From: Chloroflexota bacterium
Lineage (GTDB): Bacteria > Chloroflexota > Limnocylindria > Limnocylindrales > CSP1-4
NCBI GenBank assembly: GCA_013695255.1
Contig: JACDAV010000198.1
Span: 1-7,915 of the forward strand
Direction of reading: 5' to 3'
Length of the DNA: 7,915 nucleotides
The notes beneath the pieces are model-generated. The model worked only from the letters and a program-made list of their open reading frames with translations, was not told the DNA's origin and did no database searches. Of this stretch, positions 1-5,908 are shown in pieces (position 1 is the first letter of the stretch; each line of letters begins with the position of its first letter). The translations under genes and the position numbers were made by a program.

Positions 1-1155
1 ATGGCGACCGGCACGAACTACCCGGCCGGCGACGACGTGCTCGAGGTCGCCAGGGACGCGTACCTCCGCTTCTTCTCGACCAACGGCCTGCTTCCCGGCA
101 CGTTCCCGAGCCTCGCCCGGTTCGAGCGGGAGGTCATCGACTACGCCGCGGGCCTCTTCCACGGCCCGCAGGCCGTGGGAAGCATCACCTCGGGCGGCTC
201 GGAATCGATCCTCATGGGCGTCAAGTCCGCGCGCGACCGCGCCCGCCGGCTCCATCCCCGGATCGCGACGCCCCAGATGGTCGTGCCCGAATCCGCCCAC
301 CCGGCCTTCACCAAGGCCGCCCACTACTTCGGCCTCGAGCTGGCCGAGGTTCCGCTGGGACCCGACTACCAGATCGATGTCGAGCGCTACCGCGCCGCCG
401 TGCACGCGGACACTGTCCTGCTCGTCGCGTCGGCTCCCAGCCTGACGCTCGGGATGGTCGATCCGATCGCGGACCTCGCCCCGCTCGCGGCGGAGCGCGA
501 CATCGGCTTCCATGTCGACGCGTGCGTGGGCGGCTTCTTCCTGCCATTCGTCGAGAAGCTGGGCTATGCCGTCCCGCGGTTCGACTTCCGCGTCCCGGGT
601 GTGACGACGATCTCGGCCGACCTGCACAAGTTCGGCTACGCCGCCAAGGGCGCCTCGCTGATCATGTCGCGCGACCAGGACGTCTTCGAGCACCAGCCGT
701 TCCGCTTCGGCGGGGGGACGCGGCCGGACGACTGGTACGTGACGCCGTCGATGACGGGCACGCGCCCGGGCGGGGCGATCGCCGCTGCCTGGGCGGTGAT
801 GACCTATCTGGGCGAGGCTGGCTACCTGGACCGGACCAGGCGAACGCTCGACTACCTGCACCGCTGGTGGGCGGCCATCGAGTCGATCGAGGGCCTCGAG
901 GTCATGGGCACACCGGTCATGTCCGTCTTCGCCGTCACCTCGACCACCCTCGACATGTTCGCGATCGGCAAGGGCATGGAGGAGCGCGGCTGGATCGTGT
1001 ACGCGGACAGCCAGCCCGTGCCGGCGCTGCGGTACATGCAGTCTCCCGGCCACGAGCCGTACGTCGACCGGTACGTGGCCGACCTGCGCCAAGTGGCGGA
1101 AGCGGTTCGCCGCGGCGAGCTGACGAGCGTGGAGCGCCGAGCCCGCTACACCTGA
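1..1155 (+). CDS. PLP-dependent group II decarboxylase / sphingosine-1-phosphate lyase-like protein, probably 5'-truncated
   Basis: This is a fold-type I PLP enzyme of the group II decarboxylase family, closest in motif pattern to bacterial sphingosine-1-phosphate lyase-like proteins. Visible motifs are the cofactor phosphate-binding GSITSGGSES (60-69), H100 in SAHPAF (the usual ring-stacking position), HVDAC with D173 (pairs with the pyridine nitrogen), SADLHK with the Schiff-base lysine K210, and TGTRPGG (252-258). The small C-terminal domain follows and the protein ends normally at residue 384. An ATG falls exactly on base 1, but family members usually have several dozen more residues before the region that aligns with YPAGDDVLEVARDAY. 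The true start is therefore probably outside the window, and no ribosome binding site can be checked. The enzyme would be cytosolic and would cleave or decarboxylate an amino or phospho-amino substrate. Which one (sphingoid phosphate, amino acid or other) cannot be told. It converges with the MFS gene and overlaps it by 10 bases. The family call is firm; the substrate is open. Confidence 0.88.
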   Translation: MATGTNYPAGDDVLEVARDAYLRFFSTNGLLPGTFPSLARFEREVIDYAAGLFHGPQAVGSITSGGSESILMGVKSARDRARRLHPRIATPQMVVPESAHPAFTKAAHYFGLELAEVPLGPDYQIDVERYRAAVHADTVLLVASAPSLTLGMVDPIADLAPLAAERDIGFHVDACVGGFFLPFVEKLGYAVPRFDFRVPGVTTISADLHKFGYAAKGASLIMSRDQDVFEHQPFRFGGGTRPDDWYVTPSMTGTRPGGAIAAAWAVMTYLGEAGYLDRTRRTLDYLHRWWAAIESIEGLEVMGTPVMSVFAVTSTTLDMFAIGKGMEERGWIVYADSQPVPALRYMQSPGHEPYVDRYVADLRQVAEAVRRGELTSVERRARYT

Positions 1156-2405
1156 GCCGGCGCGCCCGGGGCCACGCCTCCGGCGGGTGCGGCCCGGTTC
1201 CGGCGCCGCGCCTCCTGGACGAACAGCACCACCCCGCACAGGCTGATGATCGCCGCGATCCGGAGAGCGACCTCGATCCCAGCCAGGCCGGCGACGGCCG
1301 CCCCGATCAGTGGTGCGACGATCGTCGCCAGGTTCACGAGGGTCGTATCGATCGACACGAACGCGACCCCGTGCTGGCGCGGCACGGTCCGCATGAGCTC
1401 ATCGAACAGGATCAGGTCGACGCCCGCCGTGAAGAACGCGGCCACGGTGGCGAGTGTCGCGACGACGAGGAGCTGATCGGTCAGCGACAGCGCCGCGGGG
1501 TAGAGCGACGAGACCAGCAGGACCACGAGCAGCAGGATGCGCGTGCCGCGGACGCGCGACTGGCGGCGCCAGATTTGGTAGCCGGCGAGGAACGCGAGCG
1601 ATTGCCCGGTGGCGATGATGCCGATCCAGGCGTCGGGTGCGGCAACGATCGTGACGTAGTACAGCGGGATGAGCGGCGTGGCGAGCCGGGTGCCGGCGAC
1701 GTACACGAGCTGACGCACGCTGTAGCGCAGGAAGGCCGGCTTACTGCGAACCAGCGCCAGACCGCCGCGGATCCGGCTGGCGGCGGACCGTTCCCCCTCG
1801 TCCGCCGCCGGCGGCTCGACCCGTGGGATGTGGAACTGGCGCGAGAAGTGGTAGCTGGCCAGGCCGGCCACGGTGAACGCCACGAACACGATCGCGTAGT
1901 TCCCCGGAAAGGCGATCCGGTCCAGGAACTGGCCGGTGGCCGAGACGGTGATGGCCGTCGTCATGCCCATGATCGACCAGCGCCGGCTCATGAGCTCCAG
2001 TCGGCCGTGCGGACCCGCGGCACCGTCCATGACGATCGGGAACAGCACGGCGCCCATCGTCGCGGGGACCGCGGCGATCGCCCAGATCGCGACGATCAGC
2101 GGGACGACCGCCTCCCGCGGTGCGAGGAATACCGCCAGCGCGATCGATGCGTAGGACAGGTGGGCGACCAACCGCGCCGTGCTGTACCAGGCGACCACGC
2201 GGGCCTTTCGCTGGAGGTACTGCCCGATCGGGATCGCGAGGGTGAACCCCGCGACGGCGGGAACGGCCGTCAGCAACCCGATGTCGAAGGCGGACCCGCC
2301 GAGGCGCGCGACCAGCACCGGCAGGTAGGTGGTGGCCGCGGCGACGACCCCCATCGCGATCGCGTCCCGACGCGTGATCCGTGCGTTGTGGATGGCGTCC
2401 GGCAT
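1146..2405 (-). CDS. MFS-type 12-helix membrane transporter
   Basis: This is an integral membrane protein of the major facilitator type. Twelve hydrophobic segments can be counted in two groups of six. They are separated by a charged cytoplasmic loop around PRVEPPAADEGERSAASRIRGG, where MFS proteins carry their central loop. A short basic stretch, QRKARVV, lies between helices 2 and 3, the usual place for the MFS loop 2-3 signature, but the full canonical motif is not evident. I prefer the ATG at 2403-2405 (MPDAIHNARITRR), which leaves 13 cytoplasmic residues before helix 1. An upstream in-frame ATG at 2484-2486 would add 27 Pro/Arg-rich residues with weaker coding character. Neither start has a convincing Shine-Dalgarno sequence. 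The 3' end overlaps the convergent PLP-enzyme gene, and the gene is divergent from the small protein at 2573. The substrate is unknown. Efflux of a drug or metabolite is as likely as uptake. Confidence 0.82.
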   Translation of the reverse strand: MPDAIHNARITRRDAIAMGVVAAATTYLPVLVARLGGSAFDIGLLTAVPAVAGFTLAIPIGQYLQRKARVVAWYSTARLVAHLSYASIALAVFLAPREAVVPLIVAIWAIAAVPATMGAVLFPIVMDGAAGPHGRLELMSRRWSIMGMTTAITVSATGQFLDRIAFPGNYAIVFVAFTVAGLASYHFSRQFHIPRVEPPAADEGERSAASRIRGGLALVRSKPAFLRYSVRQLVYVAGTRLATPLIPLYYVTIVAAPDAWIGIIATGQSLAFLAGYQIWRRQSRVRGTRILLLVVLLVSSLYPAALSLTDQLLVVATLATVAAFFTAGVDLILFDELMRTVPRQHGVAFVSIDTTLVNLATIVAPLIGAAVAGLAGIEVALRIAAIISLCGVVLFVQEARRRNRAAPAGGVAPGAPAQV

Positions 2406-2560
2406 CGAGGTACGGCCCGGTGGCCGGCCAAGGCGCGGGATGTGCGGGCGGGGCAGGTCGGCTGGGTGAGGCAGCCGTCGGTGCATGGGGTGGAAGCGAT
2501 CCTCGGAGGCTAGAGTGGGGAGCCCCGGCGGCGGCTGTCGTCACCGGTGGGGGAGCAGGC

Positions 2561-2566
2561 GGGAGG
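2561..2566 (+). promoter_or_regulatory. Ribosome binding site GGGAGG deciding the start at 2573
   Basis: GGGAGG lies six bases before the GTG at 2573-2575, a standard Shine-Dalgarno distance. It also sits three bases before a GTG at 2570, which is too close to be favoured. This is the best start signal for the small protein that ends at 3043. It argues against the longer in-frame reading that begins at 2381 inside the MFS gene. Confidence 0.5.
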
Positions 2567-2572
2567 TGGGTG

Positions 2573-3043
2573 GTGAGATCCGCGGTGATCCTCGGGGCGA
2601 TCGCGGTGACGACCGAGTACTGGGAGGAGTCGCAGGCTGATGGGACCCGCGAGTCGGGCTGCCGCGTGCAGCTGCGCCGAGTCCGGACGTTCCCGGCGCC
2701 TGTGCCGCCGCCCGTCCCCCGGCGCGACGCCGTCTTCTGGGCCATCGAGGAACCGCTGTGGCGGGCGGACCTCTTCAGCGAGGTCGGTGGCGGGGCGCCG
2801 TTCGATGCCGCGCACTACCACCCGACGTTCATCGGTCTCACACCATGTGCCCGCGTCGCCGACGCCGCGATCCAGCAGGATCCATTCGCCTGGATCTCCA
2901 GCCGCCTGGCGGATGTGCCGGCCATGCTCGCCGAGGCAGGCCACGCCGACCTCGTCCGATCGCTCGATCAGGATGGGTTGCGGCAGGTGATGCCAGCCAT
3001 CCTGGCGAACGTCCGGGCGACGCTCGCGTATCGACCGGGGTGA
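2573..3043 (+). CDS. Conserved-looking hypothetical protein with an AHYHPxF motif
   Basis: I do not recognise a named family for this 156-residue protein. Coding is supported by high G/C in third codon positions throughout, by a Shine-Dalgarno GGGAGG six bases before the GTG at 2573, and by a protein composition that looks real (WRADLFSEV, FDAAHYHPTFIGL, DPFAWISSRL). The centre carries a cluster of possible metal- or ligand-binding residues: H81, H83 and C92 in the segment AHYHPTFIGLTPCAR. The C-terminal third (about 105-150) looks helical and soluble. There is no signal peptide. The first segment, AVILGAIAV (4-12), is mildly hydrophobic but too short for a membrane helix. An alternative start is the GTG at 2666, giving 125 residues that begin QLRRVRTFPAP. 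The gene is divergent from the MFS gene, 167 bases from the preferred MFS start. It is separated from the downstream oxidoreductase by 174 bases and a separate promoter candidate. Its role is unknown. Confidence 0.62.
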   Translation: MRSAVILGAIAVTTEYWEESQADGTRESGCRVQLRRVRTFPAPVPPPVPRRDAVFWAIEEPLWRADLFSEVGGGAPFDAAHYHPTFIGLTPCARVADAAIQQDPFAWISSRLADVPAMLAEAGHADLVRSLDQDGLRQVMPAILANVRATLAYRPG

Positions 3044-3147
3044 GCAGCGTCTCCGGTTGACGGCAGGGTCCGGCCGCCCCCGGAAGCCTCGGGATCCGCG
3101 CCCCACCACGAGCCGAGTATCGGCATGCGTCGCGCCGGGTGTCAATG

Positions 3148-3165
3148 CAGATTGTCGACAATCTG
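3148..3165. promoter_or_regulatory. Perfect 18-base palindromic operator, FadR/GntR-like
   Basis: CAGATTGTCGACAATCTG reads identically on both strands, with no mismatch and no spacer; its centre is between 3156 and 3157. The AT-containing core ATTGTCGACAAT stands out from the GC-rich surroundings. Cores of the form TTGTnnACAA are known for FCD-type GntR repressors of sugar-acid and organic-acid catabolism. It overlaps the candidate -35 box and lies 53 bases before the dehydrogenase start. Binding there would be expected to block transcription of the 3218-5898 operon. The regulator gene is not in this window, so the family assignment is inference. Confidence 0.6.
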
Positions 3166-3181
3166 GACGACACGCTAGGCT
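3152..3181 (+). promoter_or_regulatory. Candidate sigma-70-type promoter under the palindrome
   Basis: TTGTCG (3152-3157) and TAGGCT (3176-3181) are spaced 18 bases apart and resemble -35 and -10 boxes; the -10 fits TAnnnT. Transcription would be predicted to begin near 3187-3189. The -35 box lies inside the 18-base palindrome, which is the arrangement expected of repressor control. The -10 match is modest, so this is a prediction supported mainly by its position. Confidence 0.4.
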
Positions 3182-3188
3182 GCCGACC

Positions 3189-3221
3189 ATGACGGCGACG
3201 CGGTCGGAAGGCGAGGCATGA
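3189..3221 (+). CDS. Possible 10-residue leader peptide ORF
   Basis: An ATG at 3189, almost at the predicted transcription start, opens a reading frame of ten codons (MTATRSEGEA). Its stop TGA at 3219-3221 overlaps the start of the dehydrogenase in an ATGA at 3218-3221. If translated, probably without a leader, it would deliver ribosomes to the next start by coupling. The GGAAGG that would serve the dehydrogenase lies within it. Ten codons is short enough to arise by chance, and no regulatory residues such as repeated rare or biosynthetic codons are seen. Confidence 0.2.
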   Translation: MTATRSEGEA

Positions 3222-4360
3222 GCGAACCGGATACCGGTGGCGGAGGCCGTCCCGGCGGCGGGGCCGCCGGCCGCGGGGCCGCCGGCCGCCGCCTGCGCGT
3301 CGGCGTCGTCGGCCTCGCCCACTACCACGTCACCGGCTGGGTCGAGACCCTCGAGGGATTCGAGGACGAGCTGGAGATCGTCGCGCTCTACGATCCCGAT
3401 CCCGAGCTTGGCCAGACCCTCGCCCCACCGCACCATGACCCGGCGCTGCTCGCCGCGCTTGGTCCGCGGTACCGGGACCTGCCGGTCGAGACGCGGCTCG
3501 ACGAGCTCATCGAGCGACACGCGCTCGATCTCGCCCTCGTGACGTTGCCCAACGCGGACGCTCCGGACGCCATCGAGCGGCTGGCTTCGGCCGGCATCCA
3601 CCTGCTCGTCGACAAGCCGGCGGCGCGCTCTGGCCGGGATGCCCGGCGTGCCGCCGAGGCGGTGCGGGCGTCCGGCGTCCGGGTCGTCGTCGGCCTCACC
3701 CGCCGGTACGCGCCCGCTGCGGTTGCGGCGCATCAGCTCGTCGCCGCGGGTGGCCTTGGACGCCTGATCGCCGCCGAAGCGGTCTTCGCGACGTCATCGG
3801 TGGCTGTCCGCGACCCGGCCAACCTCCTGTTCGACCGTCAGCGCAGCGGCGGCGGGATCCTCAGCTGGCTCGGTGTTCATGACGTCGACGCGCTGCTGTG
3901 GCTCTCCGGCGAGGCGATCACCGAGGTGGGCGCCATGGCTGGCAGCGTCGGCCATGCCGGCCTCGAGGTGGAGGACGTGATCTCCGTTGCGCTGCGATTC
4001 GCCGGCGGCGGGGTCGGCACGATCCACCACGCGTACGCGTTGCCGGCCCCCGGCTATCGCGGTCGCCTCGCGCTGCGCGGCCTCGACGCCTCGGTCGAGC
4101 TCGGCCTCGACCACGACCTTGTCGTCCTGACCCGAGGCGACGACGGCATCCTGGTGGAGTCGCACCGGAACTTCGCCGTGCCGGCGACTCCGGGCTACGG
4201 GGCCGAGGGCCGCGCGGCCGTGGCCGATCTTCTCGGCGCAATTGCAGAGGGCCGCGCGACCGCGGCGCCGCTGGACGCGCTCATCCGCGCGCTCGACGTC
4301 ATCGACGCGGCCTACGAATCCGCGCGGACCGGCCGACGCGTTCGGCTCGATCCGCGATGA
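3218..4360 (+). CDS. Gfo/Idh/MocA-family NAD(P)-dependent oxidoreductase
   Basis: This is a two-domain dehydrogenase of the Gfo/Idh/MocA family, which uses NAD(P) to oxidise or reduce sugars, inositols and related polyols or acids in the cytosol. The Rossmann half opens with RVGVVGLAHYH (27-37). The family's catalytic EKP tripeptide appears as DKP (132-134), a common variant. The C-terminal half carries GGGILSWLGVHDVDALLWLSG (from 211), including the conserved active-site His/Asp pair near H221 and D224. At 380 residues it is of normal length. The ATG at 3218 is preceded by GGAAGG six bases upstream. An unusual Gly/Ala/Arg-rich stretch (residues 7-25) comes before the first strand and contains a tandem 15-base duplication. 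The gene leads an operon: its TGA overlaps the ATG of the next gene in ATGA. The palindrome and promoter upstream suggest repressor control. The substrate is not readable from sequence. Confidence 0.9.
   Translation: MSEPDTGGGGRPGGGAAGRGAAGRRLRVGVVGLAHYHVTGWVETLEGFEDELEIVALYDPDPELGQTLAPPHHDPALLAALGPRYRDLPVETRLDELIERHALDLALVTLPNADAPDAIERLASAGIHLLVDKPAARSGRDARRAAEAVRASGVRVVVGLTRRYAPAAVAAHQLVAAGGLGRLIAAEAVFATSSVAVRDPANLLFDRQRSGGGILSWLGVHDVDALLWLSGEAITEVGAMAGSVGHAGLEVEDVISVALRFAGGGVGTIHHAYALPAPGYRGRLALRGLDASVELGLDHDLVVLTRGDDGILVESHRNFAVPATPGYGAEGRAAVADLLGAIAEGRATAAPLDALIRALDVIDAAYESARTGRRVRLDPR
3260..3289 (+). repeat. Perfect 15-base tandem duplication in the coding sequence
   Basis: The unit GGGGCCGCCGGCCGC occurs twice back to back (3260-3274 and 3275-3289) with no mismatch. 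It is five codons long, so the reading frame is kept and the residues repeat as AAGRG/AAGRR. It lies in the low-complexity lead before the Rossmann fold of the dehydrogenase, where extra residues should be tolerated. The unit is itself rich in inverted GC pairs, which favours replication slippage. Confidence 0.85.
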
Positions 4361-5898
4361 CGACCACCTTCGCATCGCCCCGAGGCGCAGCGGACGCCAG
4401 TGCCGGGTTCCCGGCCCACGGCTACATCGACGTCAATGCCCAGCTGGGCCCGCGCTTCGGGGGCGCCAGTGGCGCCCCGATCGAGGACGTGACCCGGGAA
4501 GCCCGGGCGCACGGCATCCAGTACTCGCTCGTCCGCCATCGGACCGCCCTGGTGGGCGAGAGCGAGCTCGGCAACCGGGCCCTGCTGGACGCATGCGAGG
4601 ACGACGCCGGCCTCGTCCCGGTGGCGGTCCTGTCAGTCGACCGAACTGGCGACATGGATCGGGCTGCCCGGCTGGCCGCTCGGGTGGCGGGGTTCTGGCT
4701 GGAAGGCCGAGCAGTCCCCGGCAGCGGTCTGGCCGCCGAGGCGGTCGTGCGGGCGGCGGCCCGGACCGGGCGGCCCCTGTTCGTGCCGATCTCGGGATGG
4801 GGATCGGCCACGGCCATCGGCGCCGCGACCGAGGGCCTCGGCGTGCCCGTCGTCCTCGTCGGCAGCCACTACACCACATCGGTCGAGGACCTGGCCGCCG
4901 GGCGCCGCTACGACCATCTGCACCTCGACACGAGCTCGATGGCGCATTTCCGGGCGATCGAGACGGCCGTGGGAGTAATCGGCGCGGAACGGGTGCTCCT
5001 GGGGACCGGATCGCCGCTCCGAGCGATCCAGTCGTCGCTGAACGCGATCCTGTCGGCGGCCATCCCGGAGGAAGCGAAGCGATCGATCCTGGCCGGCAAC
5101 GCGGCCCGGTTGTTCGGCCTGCCGACCGGCCCGCTGGAGCTGCCCGAGGTCGTTCGGCCGGAGCGGGCGTTCGACGTCCACACGCACAGCGGCCCGCTGC
5201 CGTGGGACGTGCCGGATCTCGACGACGACGCGCTCATGCCGGAGCTCGCACATCGCACTGGCACGCGCTATGCGGTCGCCTCCAGCGTCCTGGCCATCGC
5301 CGCGGATCTCGAGGCCGGCAACCGGCGGACGGTCGAGGGCTGCGCCCGCATGCCGGATCGCCTGGGCTACCTCGTCGCGGACCCCAACCACATCGACGCC
5401 TCACGCGATCAGCTCCGCCGCTGGGGCGACGCACCCGGCATCGTCGGGGTCAAGGTCCACACGCAGTGGTCCGCACGGCACACCGGCAGTCCGCAGATCG
5501 CGGCCCTGTTCGAGGTCCTCGCCGACCATGGCCGGCCGGTCAAGATCCACAACGACGGACCGGATTGGGATCAGCACCTCCTCCGGATCGCGCGGCGGCA
5601 TCGCCGCCTGCCGATCATCATCGCGCACGCCGGCCTGGGCTTTCCCAACCTCGAAGGCGCGCTGATCGCGCGGCAGGCGGACAACCTCTACGCCGAGATG
5701 TCGAGCAGCTTCGCGCACCTGCCGACGGTCCGGCAGTTCCTGCGCACCATCCCGCGGGAGAGGATTCTCTTCGGCACGGACGCGCCCCTGCTCGATCCGG
5801 CCTTCGTCCTCGGCACGTACCAGGACGCCCAGATCCCCGGAGCCGACCAGCCGGGCGTCTACTGGGACAACGCGGCTCGCCTCTTCGGGATCTCCTGA
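4357..5898 (+). CDS. Two-domain Amidohydrolase_2 protein: degenerate N-terminal half fused to intact C-terminal half
   Basis: This 513-residue protein consists of two amidohydrolase-related (TIM-barrel) halves in a row; single-domain relatives are usually about 250-350 residues. The second half (about 271-513) keeps the expected ligands: HxH at H275/H277 in DVHTHSG, K366 and H368 in GVKVHTQ, H398 in VKIHND, H424 in IIAHAG and D475 in LFGTDAP. It should be a working hydrolase, lactonase or decarboxylase. The first half (about 22-258) follows the same order but reads YIDVNAQLG where HxH should be (N27, Q29), VGSHYTTS in place of the iiaHaG segment, and LLGTGSP with G218 at the Asp position. Both halves end in NAARLFG followed by L or I. 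The ATG at 4357 overlaps the dehydrogenase stop and has no Shine-Dalgarno, so translation is probably coupled. It likely acts on the product of the dehydrogenase in the cytosol; the substrate is unknown. Confidence 0.87.
   Translation: MTTTFASPRGAADASAGFPAHGYIDVNAQLGPRFGGASGAPIEDVTREARAHGIQYSLVRHRTALVGESELGNRALLDACEDDAGLVPVAVLSVDRTGDMDRAARLAARVAGFWLEGRAVPGSGLAAEAVVRAAARTGRPLFVPISGWGSATAIGAATEGLGVPVVLVGSHYTTSVEDLAAGRRYDHLHLDTSSMAHFRAIETAVGVIGAERVLLGTGSPLRAIQSSLNAILSAAIPEEAKRSILAGNAARLFGLPTGPLELPEVVRPERAFDVHTHSGPLPWDVPDLDDDALMPELAHRTGTRYAVASSVLAIAADLEAGNRRTVEGCARMPDRLGYLVADPNHIDASRDQLRRWGDAPGIVGVKVHTQWSARHTGSPQIAALFEVLADHGRPVKIHNDGPDWDQHLLRIARRHRRLPIIIAHAGLGFPNLEGALIARQADNLYAEMSSSFAHLPTVRQFLRTIPRERILFGTDAPLLDPAFVLGTYQDAQIPGADQPGVYWDNAARLFGIS
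4460..4507 (+). repeat. Two adjacent GC-rich inverted repeats early in the fusion gene
   Basis: GGGGCGCC and GGCGCCCC (4460-4467 and 4471-4478) form a perfect 8-base stem around AGT. Fifteen bases later CCCGGG and CCCGGG (4493-4498 and 4502-4507) form a 6-base stem around AAG. Both lie within codons 35-51 of the amidohydrolase fusion. Neither is followed by a run of T, so they are not classical terminators. Short GC palindromes are common at this base composition, and a function is not established. Confidence 0.4.
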
Positions 5899-5908
5899 AG
5901 CTGCCGGC

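Noticed and set aside
2406..2486. Extended start of the MFS protein at 2486
   Set aside because: It is possible but less likely: it adds a Pro/Arg-rich 27-residue lead with weaker third-position bias and no well-spaced Shine-Dalgarno. It was not excluded outright.
522..2513. Long plus-strand open frame of about 660 codons opposite the MFS gene
   Set aside because: It is antisense to a clear 12-helix protein and overlaps the PLP enzyme in another frame. Its composition is Arg/Asp/Gly/Pro-rich low complexity, typical of non-coding frames in GC-rich DNA.
2511..2516. TAGAGT as a -10 box for the small protein gene at 2573
   Set aside because: It fits TAnnnT, but no acceptable -35 lies 16-19 bases upstream and the surrounding sequence is repetitive G-rich. 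Support is too weak to annotate.
3044..3147. Terminator or small RNA after the small protein gene
   Set aside because: Several GC-rich complementary pieces occur, but no continuous stem followed by a T tract could be found.
2510..3733. Minus-strand open frame of about 400 codons across the intergenic region and dehydrogenase start
   Set aside because: Its translation is low-complexity and antisense to the dehydrogenase and the small protein. It also crosses the promoter and palindrome region, which does not look coding.
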